A stretch of 64,000 nt of DNA from an uncultured Kiloniellaceae bacterium (GCA_947500035.1 CANMQP010000010.1:486632-550631); one strand, 5' to 3'; positions 1-9,143 are shown, counted from the stretch's first letter. Translations and numbers: made by a program. The notes: a model not told the origin generated them from the sequence alone.

Positions 1-2886
1 CTGCCTTGCCCAGACCATGTAGTCTTGCAGCGAACGGCCGTCCTTACGGTACCCCCACTGGAACTGGAAAAGCATGCGGTCGTTCAGGAACGGCAGCAGG
101 GCGTCCACCGGCGCGCGGGCGATCACCCTTGGTCCCCAGAAAGGCGGCTCGGGAATCTCGACCCCGTCCGCCAGTTCCTCGCGGCGCAGGCGGGTTTCCT
201 CCAGATCCACCGGACGTTCGTCGGCGTCGGCGGGCCGGCCCAGTTGCTTCTTGGTGTTGACCTTTCGGCCTTCGATCTTCGCTTTCCGCTCGGCGACATG
301 GCTGTCGAAGTCGTTGGCTACGATCTTCTGCATCAGATCGAGGCCGTCGAAGGCATCGCGGGCATAAGCGACACGCCCGGAGTCGTAGGCTGCGACGCAG
401 TCGGTTTCGACATAGTGGCGGGTCAGGGCGGCGCCGCCGAGCATGACGGGAACCTCGACCTCGTCCTTGGACAGGCGCTCGAGATTTTCGCGCATGACCA
501 CAGTCGATTTGACCAGGAGCCCACTCATGCCGACCGCATCCGCGTTGTGTTCGCGCACGGCTGCGACGATGCTCTCGATCGGCTGTTTGATCCCCAGGTT
601 GACGACCTTATAGCCGTTGTTCGTCAGGATGATGTCGACGAGATTCTTGCCGATGTCGTGCACGTCGCCCTTGACGGTCGCCAGGACGATGACGCCTTTC
701 TCCTGACCTTCTTCCTTCTCCATGAAGGGCTCAAGGTAGGCGACGGCGGCTTTCATGGTCTCCGCGGACTGCAGCACGAAGGGCAACTGCATCTTGCCGG
801 CGCCGAAGAGCTCGCCAACGACCTTCATGCCCGCCAGCAGGTGAATGTTGATAATGTCCAACGGCGGCATTTTGGCGAGGGCTTCATCGAGGTCCTCCGT
901 AAGGCCCTGTTTGTCCCCGTCAACGATGCGCTCCTGAAGGCGGGTTTCCACATCCTCGGCCCGTTCCTTCTTTTCCGCTTTGGCGGCGGTCCGGCCCTCG
1001 AAAAGCGCGAGGTAGGCCTGCAGAGGATCGTAGGTCTCGCCGTTCTCCAACGTGGCGCGCCGGTCGAAGATCAGGTCCTCGGCGATCTTGACCTCTTCCT
1101 CGGGGATTTTGTGCAGGGGCATGATCTTGGAGAGATGCACGATGGCACCGGTCAGACCGCGCTTGATGGCGTGGTCCAGATAGACCGAGTTGAGCACGTG
1201 GCGCGCCGCAGGGTTCAGACCAAAGGATATGTTGGAGAGGCCCAGCACGATCTGGCAGTCGGGGAGCTCCTGCGAAATCCGCTCAATGGCGTCCAGCGTC
1301 CAGAGACCCAGCTTGCGGTCGTCTTCGTTGCCGGTGCAGATGGTGAAGGTGAGGGGGTCGAAGATCAGGTCTTCCGATGGCAGACCGTGTTGCACGCAGG
1401 CGAAGTCGTGAAGCCGTTTTGCGATCTCGACCTTTTTCTCGACGTCTTTGGCCATCCCGTCTTCGTCGATGGTCAGGGCAATCACCGCGGCACCGAATTT
1501 CCGGGCCAGCTTGACCCGCTTCTCGGCGGGCTCTTCGCCGTCCTCGAAGTTGATCGAATTGAGGATGCCCTTGCCGCCGTAAAGTTTCAGGGCCTGCTCC
1601 AGAACCGGCAATTCTGTGGAATCCAGCACCAGCGGCGCGGTCACCGATCCGCGCATGCGGGTCACGACCTCGTCCATCTCGGCCGCCTCGTCCCGGCCGA
1701 CGAAAGCCGTGCAGACATCAAGCGCGTGAGAACCTTCCTTGACCTGTTCGACCCCCATGGCGACACAGCCTTCCCAGTCGCCTTCTTCCTGCAGCTGGCG
1801 GAACTTGCGGCTGCCGTTCGCGTTGCAACGCTCGCCGATCGAGAGGTAGGCGTTCTCTTGCCGCAGGGAAACAGGGCTGTAGAGGGAGGCGATGGAGGGG
1901 ATCCAAAAGGGTTTTCGTTCAATAGGTTTGGGACGCGCGCCTAAGACGTCACTTGAGCCGGAGAGATTGCGCAGCATGGTGTCCACGGCAGTGATGTGCT
2001 CCGGCGTTGACCCACAGCAACCACCAACCATGTTCAGGCCGTCTTCGGTGATGAAGCGCTCCAGCCATTTGGCCAGTTCGTCAGGCGTCAGAGGATAATG
2101 CGTATGGCCGTCGACCAGCTCCGGCAAGCCGGCATTCGGCTGCAGGGACAGCAGGCCTTTCCAGTTCTCGGAGAGCCAACGCACATGGGCCGCCATTTCC
2201 TGCGGTCCGGTTGCGCAGTTCAAGCCCAGGATCGGGATGTCCAGGGAATCGATGATCGTTGCCGCCGCCGCGATGTCGGTTCCGACAAGCAAGGTGCCGG
2301 TGGTCTCGACCGTAACCTGCACCATAATCGGCAGGTCTAACCGGCCCGCTTTTTCACGCGCAAACTTCGCCGCGTTCACCGCGGCTTTAATCTGAAGGGG
2401 ATCCTGACAAGTCTCGATGAGGATGCCGTCGACGTTGCCGTCGATCAGTCCGGCGCACTGAATCTGCAGTGCGGTCTCCAGTTCGTCGTAGCCAACATGA
2501 CCGAGGGAGGGCAGGCGGGTTCCAGGACCCACTGAGCCCAGTACAAAACGCTCCCGGCCGTCAGGACCGAAGGTCTCGGCGGCTTCGCGCGCCAACTCAC
2601 CGGCCCGGCGATTGATTTCAAAGGCGCGGTCCTGCAAATCGAACTCACCGAGCGTGAGCGGCGACCCGCCGAAGCTGTTGGTTTGCACGATATCGGACCC
2701 GGCGGCGTAATAGCCTTTGTGGATCTCGATCACCACATCCGGGCGGGAGAGGTTGAGAACCTCGGTACAGTTTTCCTTGTCCCAGTAATCGCGTTCGACG
2801 TGCAGATCCATGGCCTGCACACGGCTACCCATGGCGCCGTCGCACAGCAAAACGCGGTCTTGAAGAGCCTCGATAAAATTGCTCAT
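1..2886 (-). CDS. metH: Cobalamin-dependent methionine synthase, C-terminus cut by window edge
   Basis: Transfers a methyl group from 5-methyltetrahydrofolate through cobalamin to homocysteine. The frame is open from an ATG at 2886 to base 1, giving 962 codons. The N-terminus is a homocysteine S-methyltransferase domain with the zinc motif GGCCGS near residue 300. It is followed by a pterin-binding domain (starting about residue 340, SIGERCNANGSRKF) and the cobalamin cap and Rossmann domains. The cobalamin ligand motif GDVHDIGKN places the lower-ligand histidine at residue 743. The family is usually 1150-1250 residues, so the reactivation domain should lie outside the window. The start lies 4 bases after the metF stop, so the two are cotranscribed. 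It is probably repressed through the operator at 4921-4936. Confidence 0.97.
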   Translation of the reverse strand, partial: MSNFIEALQDRVLLCDGAMGSRVQAMDLHVERDYWDKENCTEVLNLSRPDVVIEIHKGYYAAGSDIVQTNSFGGSPLTLGEFDLQDRAFEINRRAGELAREAAETFGPDGRERFVLGSVGPGTRLPSLGHVGYDELETALQIQCAGLIDGNVDGILIETCQDPLQIKAAVNAAKFAREKAGRLDLPIMVQVTVETTGTLLVGTDIAAAATIIDSLDIPILGLNCATGPQEMAAHVRWLSENWKGLLSLQPNAGLPELVDGHTHYPLTPDELAKWLERFITEDGLNMVGGCCGSTPEHITAVDTMLRNLSGSSDVLGARPKPIERKPFWIPSIASLYSPVSLRQENAYLSIGERCNANGSRKFRQLQEEGDWEGCVAMGVEQVKEGSHALDVCTAFVGRDEAAEMDEVVTRMRGSVTAPLVLDSTELPVLEQALKLYGGKGILNSINFEDGEEPAEKRVKLARKFGAAVIALTIDEDGMAKDVEKKVEIAKRLHDFACVQHGLPSEDLIFDPLTFTICTGNEDDRKLGLWTLDAIERISQELPDCQIVLGLSNISFGLNPAARHVLNSVYLDHAIKRGLTGAIVHLSKIMPLHKIPEEEVKIAEDLIFDRRATLENGETYDPLQAYLALFEGRTAAKAEKKERAEDVETRLQERIVDGDKQGLTEDLDEALAKMPPLDIINIHLLAGMKVVGELFGAGKMQLPFVLQSAETMKAAVAYLEPFMEKEEGQEKGVIVLATVKGDVHDIGKNLVDIILTNNGYKVVNLGIKQPIESIVAAVREHNADAVGMSGLLVKSTVVMRENLERLSKDEVEVPVMLGGAALTRHYVETDCVAAYDSGRVAYARDAFDGLDLMQKIVANDFDSHVAERKAKIEGRKVNTKKQLGRPADADERPVDLEETRLRREELADGVEIPEPPFWGPRVIARAPVDALLPFLNDRMLFQFQWGYRKDGRSLQDYMVWARQ

Positions 2887-2890
2887 AGGA

Positions 2891-3856
2891 TTACAGCCGT
2901 GCCTCGTCTTGGGTGTTCTTTTTCGCTTTGGTCACCCGATCAAGCCCGGGGGTGCGCAGCATCCGGCAAATGGCTGCCGTCAATTCGTAGCGGTTCAGGG
3001 TATAGAAATGGAACTCCCCGACGCCCCGGGTCTGCAGGTAACGGCACTGCTCCACAGCCGTCGCGGCGGCGACAAAGCCCCGCGCGACCGGTTCGTCGTT
3101 AAGATCATTGAAGAGCGCGGCGAGCCAATCGGGGACCTTGGCGCCGCAAATCTGCGCAAATTCAACGGTCCGCTCGAAGTTCGTTATCGGCAGAATACCC
3201 GGAATGATCGGCTGCGAGATTCCTGCGGCCCGCGCCCGGTCCAGAAACCGCAGATAGTCCTCGGGATTGAAGAAGAACTGCGTGATGGCCTGATGAGCGC
3301 CTGCGTCGAGCTTGCGCTTCAGATTGTCCAGATCCGCGGAGGCTGAAGCTGCTTGAGGATGCACTTCCGGATAGGCTGCGACGGAGACTTTGAAGTTCGC
3401 GACACGTTTCAATCCGGCAACAAGGTCCGATGCGTAGGCGTAGCCGTCCGGATGTGGATGATAGCGGCCATCTGTCTTGGGCGGGTCGCCGCGTAAGGCC
3501 ACGATGTGCCGGATCCCGGCTTCCCAATAGGCCCGTGCTACATCGTCGATTTCGCCCCGGCTCGCGCCGACACAGGTCAGATGCGCGGCAGGTTCCAGAT
3601 CGGTTTTGCTACGGATGCGCTTCACGGTTTCCAGAGTCTGCGCCTGCGTGCCGCCGCCCGCGCCATAGGTCACCGAAACGAAGCAGGGTGCCAATGGGCG
3701 CAGGTGCTCAATCGTGCTCCAGAGCTTTTGCTCCATCGCCGGCGTTTTGGGCGGAAAGAACTCGAAGGAGACTTTGGCGATCTTGTCGGCGGGCGCAAAG
3801 ATGATGCGCTCATCGGCGCTCGTTGATGAATTCGGCGGCTGGGTCGAAGCGCTCAT
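2891..3856 (-). CDS. metF: 5,10-methylenetetrahydrofolate reductase
   Basis: Reduces 5,10-methylene-THF to 5-methyl-THF with FAD, supplying the methyl donor for the MetH encoded immediately downstream. The protein is 321 residues, a little longer than the roughly 295 of the E. coli enzyme because of an N-terminal tail. After this tail the characteristic VSFEFFPPKTP segment appears at about residue 29, and the FAD barrel continues through HLTCVGASR and ALRGDPPKTDG. The ATG at 3856 has an AAGGA ribosome site about 10 bases upstream. It lies 73 bases downstream of the ArsR-methyltransferase regulator and 4 bases upstream of metH on the same strand, so it is the middle gene of a three-gene methionine operon. 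Confidence 0.97.
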   Translation of the reverse strand: MSASTQPPNSSTSADERIIFAPADKIAKVSFEFFPPKTPAMEQKLWSTIEHLRPLAPCFVSVTYGAGGGTQAQTLETVKRIRSKTDLEPAAHLTCVGASRGEIDDVARAYWEAGIRHIVALRGDPPKTDGRYHPHPDGYAYASDLVAGLKRVANFKVSVAAYPEVHPQAASASADLDNLKRKLDAGAHQAITQFFFNPEDYLRFLDRARAAGISQPIIPGILPITNFERTVEFAQICGAKVPDWLAALFNDLNDEPVARGFVAAATAVEQCRYLQTRGVGEFHFYTLNRYELTAAICRMLRTPGLDRVTKAKKNTQDEARL

Positions 3857-3929
3857 GGATCCAGGGTCCTTGTGTGTAACGATACGAGTTGTCGTGCGTC
3901 TTTCGGACAGCGGGCCTGCCGCCGTCCAA

Positions 3930-4874
3930 TTAGTGAAGTTGGTCTTCTGCAGGGCGTTCCGCCGTCCAGATCCCCACAGTCAAGGGGTCACCGGGAAGTT
4001 CGACGTGCTGGCTCGAGATCAGTCCGGCGTCTGCACACCAGGTCTTGATGTCTTCATCTTTGAAGCCTAGCCAGCGGTGGGAGTGTTGTTCTCGTAGGTA
4101 ATCCAGATCGTGGGCCTGGAAATCCACGAGGATAAGCTTGCCGCCCGGACGCAGCGCGCGGGCAGCTTCGGCCAGCACCTCGGTCGGCGTTTCGGCGAAA
4201 TGCAGAACCTGATGCAGGGTCACGGCATCGAAGCTGCCGCCCTGTACCGGCAACTGGTACATATCGCCTTGCTTGACGGTGCAGTTGCGCAGGGCGGCCT
4301 GCTCGATGTTGGCGCGTGCCACCATCAGCATTTCGCGCGAGAGGTCGACGCCGACCGCTTTGGTTACCCGAGGCGCAAACAGTTCCATCACGCGGCCTGT
4401 GCCGGTCCCCACGTCGAGCAGATCGCCGATCTGATCGCCCGGCAGCATTTCCAGAAGCTTTTGCTCGACCTCCTGCTCGTCGACATAGAGAGAGCGGATC
4501 CGGTCCCATTGCTCGGCGTTGCGGCGAAAGTAGTCGGATGCCCGCTCGCTGCGCGCCCGGCGGATGCGTTCCAGGCGCTCAAGATCACGGGTGAGGGTGG
4601 GATCGTTCGATGGAATGGCATCTACCAGCGTCCGGGCGAGCTCCGCCCCGGTGCCGTGGGTGGTTAGCCTGAAGTAGACCCAGCTTCCCTCGCGCGAACG
4701 GTCCATTAGACCGCCGTCGCACAGAAGCTTGAGATGGCGTGAGACCCGGGGCTGGCTCTGCCCGAGAATCGACGTCAGGTCCGACACCGTCAGATCGCTG
4801 TGCGCGCAAAGCGCGAGCAGGCGCAGCCGGGTGGCTTCGCCAGCGGCTTTGAGAGCGGAGAGAAGCGTATCCAT
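3930..4874 (-). CDS. ArsR-family repressor fused to a SAM-dependent methyltransferase domain (SahR-like)
   Basis: A 314-residue two-domain protein. Residues 1-90 are an ArsR winged helix-turn-helix (SDLTVSDLTSILGQSQPRVSRHLKLLCDGGL). Residues 130-300 are a class I methyltransferase with the SAM loop LLDVGTGTGRVMELF and the following acid VGVDLS. It is the first gene of the operon with metF and metH. A perfect 16-base palindrome overlaps its promoter, so autorepression and control of methionine synthesis are the likely role. ArsR regulators called SahR are known to sense S-adenosylhomocysteine and control methionine genes in Proteobacteria. Assigning this protein to that group is an inference from context and operator. 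Whether the methyltransferase domain is catalytic or only senses SAM/SAH cannot be told from sequence. Confidence 0.88.
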   Translation of the reverse strand: MDTLLSALKAAGEATRLRLLALCAHSDLTVSDLTSILGQSQPRVSRHLKLLCDGGLMDRSREGSWVYFRLTTHGTGAELARTLVDAIPSNDPTLTRDLERLERIRRARSERASDYFRRNAEQWDRIRSLYVDEQEVEQKLLEMLPGDQIGDLLDVGTGTGRVMELFAPRVTKAVGVDLSREMLMVARANIEQAALRNCTVKQGDMYQLPVQGGSFDAVTLHQVLHFAETPTEVLAEAARALRPGGKLILVDFQAHDLDYLREQHSHRWLGFKDEDIKTWCADAGLISSQHVELPGDPLTVGIWTAERPAEDQLH

Positions 4875-4911
4875 ATCGGCGATCTTCGCTGCAAGGGGTT
4901 AATATTGTGAT

Positions 4912-4941
4912 AATGTAGATATAAAGATATCTTTATGTCAA
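4912..4941 (-). promoter_or_regulatory. Promoter and palindromic operator of the methionine operon
   Basis: Bases 4921-4936 read ATAAAGATATCTTTAT, a perfect 16-base palindrome. On the minus strand a consensus -35 TTGACA occupies 4941-4936 and a -10 TACATT lies at 4917-4912, 18 bases apart. The palindrome therefore fills the promoter spacer and ends 46 bases before the ATG at 4874. A bound repressor would block RNA polymerase directly. The adjacent ArsR-methyltransferase protein is the obvious candidate. I recall a similar AAAGATATCTTT core for SahR in alphaproteobacteria, but could not check it. Confidence 0.8.
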
Positions 4942-5311
4942 TGATCAAAATATGAAAATTTTGGTGCAGGACTGAAGATCAAGAGGCAAAAAGTATGAGC
5001 TTTCTCAGCGAGGTAACGGACAAGAGCCTTTACCTGTGATTATCCCTGTGGCCGGGCTGGTATGATTCGGGGGGTGGGGGAAGTCACTGATCGCGATGCG
5101 AATCGTCGCTGAGGAGTTCCTGACGGGGGAGCGCGAGAGAACGCTGATTTGGAGAGTGGGCCGGCGGGCTGGTGGTTCTGAGGGCGCCAGGGTGTCGTGG
5201 GCGGGGCCGGCGAAAGCGTCAGGTCACCATCGTCAGTTAGTCCATAACGTATTAAACCGCGCGGTGAATACGGCGGCTCAAGTCTAAGACTCTACTGGAT
5301 TTTCGACATAT
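4942..5311. other. Gene-free stretch between the methionine operon and tRNA-Pro
   Basis: About 370 bases with no supported gene. The first 60 bases next to the operon promoter are AT-rich; the rest is GC-rich, with a G-run near 5071-5081. Short open frames here (for example 5096-5287) have low-complexity, Arg/Gly-rich translations and no ribosome site, so I did not call them. Confidence 0.5.
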
Positions 5312-5388
5312 TGGTCGGGGAGAGAGGATTCGAACCTCCGGCCCCTACGTCCCGAACGTAGTGCTCTACCAGGCTGAGCTACTCCCCG
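5312..5388 (-). tRNA. tRNA-Pro (anticodon CGG)
   Basis: A 77-base cloverleaf on the minus strand with an encoded CCA end. The acceptor stem CGGGGAG (5388-5382) pairs with CTCCCCG (5322-5316). The D arm AGCTCAGCCTGGTAGAGC, the anticodon stem CTACG/CGTAG with loop TTCGGGA and the T arm GGTTCGAATCC are all intact. The anticodon CGG reads proline codon CCG. Confidence 0.97.
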
Positions 5389-5773
5389 GAGCCGCGGCGG
5401 TTATAGCTTGCCGCATTTCATTTGGCAACGCTGCAATTCAGAGTTCTCCGTAGGATTCGAGCCTCGGATCGCAAAGACTTCGAGCGCGTGGCGCCATGAG
5501 CCGTGCGGCTTTCTATGTGTATGATTCCGAAAAGGAAGATCGCCGAAAACAGGACGGGATTTCAATTGTTAATGGGCTTTGCTTTCCAACTGCCATGAAG
5601 TGGGGAACTGTTTTGAGCTTGTGCTGCGCCATCGCAGTAAGATAGCGTTTGCGCCAACGAAAAAGAGTATCGGTCAAATGATACAGCCGACTGGTGATGA
5701 CGGACCACATAAAAGTCCGCACGCCATTGTATTGGGGGCGGCCAAAAAAAATGAAAATAGGGAGTGAATAATC
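5389..5773. other. Upstream region of the DctP TRAP operon
   Basis: About 385 bases between tRNA-Pro and the first TRAP gene. It should hold the promoters of both transcription units. I see no strong sigma-70 promoter, no operator-grade palindrome and no convincing small gene. A ribosome site AGGGAG lies 9 bases before the ATG at 5774, next to an A-rich tract. Confidence 0.5.
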
Positions 5774-6838
5774 ATGCATGTTCGAAATCTACTTACCACC
5801 ACTGCGTCCGTTTTGGCGCTTGGGGGATTTCTTGTTGCCGCTTCGGTGACCTCTGCGGCAGCTGCCGACAAACGCGTCAATTGGAAAATGGGCAGTGCGT
5901 TCGGCAGTAAACTGACCCAGCTCGGCACCCTGGGTGTCAGCCTTTCGGAGAAGGTCCAAAGAATCTCAGGTGGTAATATCCGCCTGAAATTCTTTGAGCC
6001 CAATGCTCTTGTCCCGCCACTTGAAATGTTTGATGCCATCTCCGCCGGTTCTTTGGATGCGGCCTGGTCGACGTCGGGCTATTGGGTTGGCAAGAACGAA
6101 GCCTTCGCGATGTTCTCCGCCGTGCCTTTCGGGCCGAGTGCAGGTGAATACGGTGCCTGGATCTATTACGGCGGCGGCAAAGAGCTGATGGACGAACTCT
6201 ATGCGCCGCATGGGATCAAGTCGATCACCTGTGGTGTGATTGCCCCCGAAGCCTCGGGCTGGTTCCGCAAGGAGATTAAGAGCACGGAAGATCTCAAGGG
6301 CCTGAAGATGCGGTTCTTTGGTCTTGGCGCAAAAGTAATGGAGAAAATGGGGGTATCCACCCAGCTTCTCGCCGGTGGTGATATCTTCCCGGCACTCGAG
6401 CGTGGCTCGATCGACGCGACCGAATTCTCCATGCCGGCAATCGATCTTAACCTCGGCTTTTACCAGGTTGCCAAGCACTACTACTTCCCGGGTTGGCATC
6501 AGCAGTCCACGCTGTTTGAGCTGATGATGAACCGCGAAAAGTGGGATGCCCTGTCGGATTTGCAAAAAGCACAAATCGAGATGGCCTGTGGCGACAACTT
6601 CCGCGAAGGTATGCTTGAAGGCGAAGCGATCCAGTTTGAAGCGCTTCAGGAGCTGCAGAGCAAAGGCGTGACCATCCATCGTTGGGACCCCGCCGTTTTG
6701 GACGAACTTCGCGCGGCCTGGAACGAGGTGGCGAACGATCTCTCGGCCAGCAATCCTGATTTCAAGAAAGTCTGGGCCTCTTTGTCCGAGTTCCGTGAGA
6801 ACTACAAGATCTGGAAAGATCTCGGCTACTTAAACTAG
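5774..6838 (+). CDS. TRAP transporter solute-binding protein, DctP/TakP type
   Basis: The periplasmic binding protein of a TRAP transporter, 354 residues. A signal peptide covers about residues 1-31, ending AAAA before DKRVNW. The segment LKGLKMRFFGLGAKVMEKMG carries the conserved arginine that binds the substrate carboxylate in this family, followed by the DIFPALERGSIDATE signature. The run NLGFYQVAKHYYFPGWHQ resembles TakP-type proteins that bind 2-oxoacids and similar organic acids, so a small carboxylate is the likely ligand, but its identity cannot be read from sequence. It is followed by a processing or attenuation hairpin and then by the two membrane subunits. Confidence 0.93.
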   Translation: MHVRNLLTTTASVLALGGFLVAASVTSAAAADKRVNWKMGSAFGSKLTQLGTLGVSLSEKVQRISGGNIRLKFFEPNALVPPLEMFDAISAGSLDAAWSTSGYWVGKNEAFAMFSAVPFGPSAGEYGAWIYYGGGKELMDELYAPHGIKSITCGVIAPEASGWFRKEIKSTEDLKGLKMRFFGLGAKVMEKMGVSTQLLAGGDIFPALERGSIDATEFSMPAIDLNLGFYQVAKHYYFPGWHQQSTLFELMMNREKWDALSDLQKAQIEMACGDNFREGMLEGEAIQFEALQELQSKGVTIHRWDPAVLDELRAAWNEVANDLSASNPDFKKVWASLSEFRENYKIWKDLGYLN

Positions 6839-6867
6839 AGCCGAGCCGCTTTTCCGAAGAGCGAAAT

Positions 6868-6895
6868 GCCGGAGATGCAGACCCGCGTCTCCGGC
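6868..6895 (+). terminator. Hairpin between TRAP binding-protein gene and permease genes
   Basis: GCCGGAGA (6868-6875) pairs perfectly with TCTCCGGC (6888-6895), followed by GTGTTCTTCC. The flanking sequences 6846-6863 and 6923-6938 are also largely complementary (CCGCTTTT...AGAGCG against CGCTCT...AAAGCGG), so a larger two-level fold is possible. It would let the binding protein be made in excess over the membrane subunits, as is usual in TRAP operons. Confidence 0.6.
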
Positions 6896-7055
6896 GTGTT
6901 CTTCCAGCCTGGAGAGACAGGACGCTCTGAAAAAGCGGATTCGATTGGGGGCAGATTTTGGTAGTGCGGCAGATCAAATGCCGTGAGACCGGCACACGAG
7001 TTTCATCTGATGCGTGAAGTGCGTGAAGCCGTTTCCGAGGGGAGCGTTACGCCGA

Positions 7056-7676
7056 ATGGAACAGCTGGTTAAAATCAGCGATTTTCTCGACAAAGTCATT
7101 ACGAAGATAGCGAAGTTTGCGGCCTGGGCGGGCGTCGCCTTGATCCTTGTCACTATTTTTGACGTCGTGACACGCCGGTTCTTTGTCTTGGGTTCGACCA
7201 AGTTGCAGGAGCTTGAGTGGCACTTTCACACCATTCTCTTCGCCTTCTGCCTTGGTTTTGCCTACCTCAAGGACTCTCACGTCCGCATCGACATCGTGCG
7301 GGAACGCTTAAGCGAGCGAACCCAATGGTGGATTGAGCTCTTTGGGTGTCTCTTCTTCCTGCTGCCCTACTGTGCGCTGGTGACTTACTTTGCGTACGAC
7401 TTTACGGTGCGCTCGTTCCAGATCGGCGAGATCTCCGCCTCCGCGACCGGTTTGAGCCATCGTTGGATCATCAAGAGCGCCATTCCCATCGGCTTCGCGC
7501 TGCTGGGGCTCAGCGGCATCGTGATTACCCTCAGAAAAGTCGTTGAGCTCTTCGGACCGCCTGACCTGCGGGAAAAGGTGCATGACACCGAAGAGCAAGA
7601 GGTCGAACACTTGGACGACATGACTGACATTCCACGGCCGGCCGGGCCGGCGGGCACAGCCGGATCGGGCGGGTAA
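7056..7676 (+). CDS. TRAP transporter small membrane subunit (DctQ type)
   Basis: The four-helix small permease subunit. An upstream in-frame ATG at 7014 would give 220 residues. I prefer the ATG at 7056 (206 residues, starting MEQLVKISDF) because it has a GAGGGGAG ribosome site and fits the family length. Hydrophobic segments lie at about residues 22-43, 58-75, 103-122 and 145-165. The segment LQELEWHFHTILFAFCLGFAY matches the DctQ region that contacts the large subunit. The C-terminus is an acidic, then Pro/Gly-rich tail. The gene ends 6 bases before the large subunit gene. Confidence 0.9.
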   Translation: MEQLVKISDFLDKVITKIAKFAAWAGVALILVTIFDVVTRRFFVLGSTKLQELEWHFHTILFAFCLGFAYLKDSHVRIDIVRERLSERTQWWIELFGCLFFLLPYCALVTYFAYDFTVRSFQIGEISASATGLSHRWIIKSAIPIGFALLGLSGIVITLRKVVELFGPPDLREKVHDTEEQEVEHLDDMTDIPRPAGPAGTAGSGG

Positions 7677-7682
7677 GCGGTC

Positions 7683-9056
7683 ATGGAATACTTTTATTTT
7701 GAAGACTATCTGCCCCTGTTCATGTTTGTGGCTTTGGCTTGTCTGCTGTTTCTCGGTTACCCGGTGGCCTTCACCCTGGGCGGGATCGGTCTGGCGTTCG
7801 GTCTCATCGGGATGTACTGGGAAGTTTTTGAGTTCATCAACTACTTCAATATCGTACCGCGAATCTGGGGTGGGATTGCCGAAAACCTCATTCTGACGGC
7901 CGTACCCATGTTCATCTTCATGGGCACAATGTTGGAGCGCAGTGGCGTTGCCGCAGATCTCTTGCATTGTCTCCAGGTCTTGCTGCGACGGGTCCCGGGC
8001 GGCCTAGCTCTTTCAGTGACTCTGATGGGCACGATTATGGCCGCGACAACCGGTATAATCGGCGCGTCCGTGGTGATGATGACCCTGCTCGCGCTCGGGG
8101 TCATGTTGGATCAGAAATACGACAAGGCCTTGGCGACGGGAACGATTGCGGCATCCGGCACGCTGGGAATTCTAATTCCCCCCTCGATCATGCTGGTCAT
8201 TATGGCAGACCTTCTCGCAAGGTCCGTTGGCAATCTATTTGTGGCCGCGATCGTGCCTGGTTTCATGTTGGCCGGGATGTACGTGCTTTACATCCTCGTG
8301 CGTTGCGGCCTGAAACCTTCCCTGGCGCCGCCTCTGTCCCATGATCAGGGACCGGAATCGGCCAGCGGTCTCGCCTTTATGGTCGTGCGCTCCTTTATTC
8401 CGCCGCTGTTCCTGGTGTTTCTGGTTCTGGGATCCATCGTTTTCGGCTGGGCCACGCCGACGGAGGCGGCGGGTGTCGGGGCAGGCGGCGCCGTCTTCCT
8501 TGCCTTGCTGAACCGAAAGTTGAATTTTGGAGTCCTTAAAGACGTCGTCGAACGTTCTGCCCTGACAGGAGGGATGATCTTCGGGATTTTCCTGGGCGCG
8601 ACCTGTTTTTCCTACGTCTTCCGGCAGCTTGGTGGAGACCACCTGGTCGTCTCGCTGGTTGATAGCCTGGGACTGGGTTCCTGGGGGCTCCTGCTGCTTT
8701 TGATGGCGCTTACTTTCTTCCTGGGGTTCTTCTTCGACTGGATCGAAATCACCCTGATCGTATTGCCGGTTTTCTCACCCATCATCGCGGCGCTCGAATT
8801 CGGCGATCATGTCGACAAGTTCGAGGTGGTTTACTGGTTCGCCATCTTACTCGCGGTCAATCTGCAAACCTCGTTCCTGACGCCACCCTTCGGTTTTGCC
8901 CTGTTCTACATGAAAGGGGTCGCGCCTCCGAGCATCAAAATTCAGAATATCTACCGCGGTATTATCCCCTTCGTGATGATTCAATTGTTAGGTCTGGGGC
9001 TGGTGATGGCCTTTCCCGATCTTGCGCTCTGGCTGCCGAGGGTCATGTTGAATTGA
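7683..9056 (+). CDS. TRAP transporter large membrane subunit (DctM type)
   Basis: The ion-coupled transport subunit, 457 residues, rich in membrane helices. It has the family features ENLILTAVPMFIFMGTMLERSGVA near residue 62, GIIGASVVMMTLLALGVML, the helical hairpin TIAASGTLGILIPPSIMLVI near residue 153, and FGWATPTEAAGVGA near residue 255. With the DctQ-type subunit and the periplasmic binding protein just upstream, it completes a sodium- or proton-driven organic-acid importer. It is the last gene of the operon; the terminator hairpin lies at 9144-9169. Confidence 0.95.
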   Translation: MEYFYFEDYLPLFMFVALACLLFLGYPVAFTLGGIGLAFGLIGMYWEVFEFINYFNIVPRIWGGIAENLILTAVPMFIFMGTMLERSGVAADLLHCLQVLLRRVPGGLALSVTLMGTIMAATTGIIGASVVMMTLLALGVMLDQKYDKALATGTIAASGTLGILIPPSIMLVIMADLLARSVGNLFVAAIVPGFMLAGMYVLYILVRCGLKPSLAPPLSHDQGPESASGLAFMVVRSFIPPLFLVFLVLGSIVFGWATPTEAAGVGAGGAVFLALLNRKLNFGVLKDVVERSALTGGMIFGIFLGATCFSYVFRQLGGDHLVVSLVDSLGLGSWGLLLLLMALTFFLGFFFDWIEITLIVLPVFSPIIAALEFGDHVDKFEVVYWFAILLAVNLQTSFLTPPFGFALFYMKGVAPPSIKIQNIYRGIIPFVMIQLLGLGLVMAFPDLALWLPRVMLN

Positions 9057-9143
9057 AGGTTCGGGAAGGCGTCACGGACCCCAGTTTATGTCATCACGTG
9101 AGAGCGTTCGTTTAAGACGGGCCCACCTATCGACAAAAGAAAG

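Noticed and set aside
25..1944. 639-codon open frame on the plus strand
   Set aside because: It is antisense to metH, whose minus-strand translation shows all the family motifs. High-GC codon use leaves long open frames opposite real genes.
5096..5287. 63-codon frame next to tRNA-Pro
   Set aside because: No ribosome site, low-complexity Gly/Arg-rich translation, no recognisable family.
4942..5311. Possible SAM or SAH riboswitch upstream of the methionine operon
   Set aside because: The regulator start is only about 40-60 bases from a good promoter, leaving no room for an aptamer, and protein-type operator symmetry explains control.
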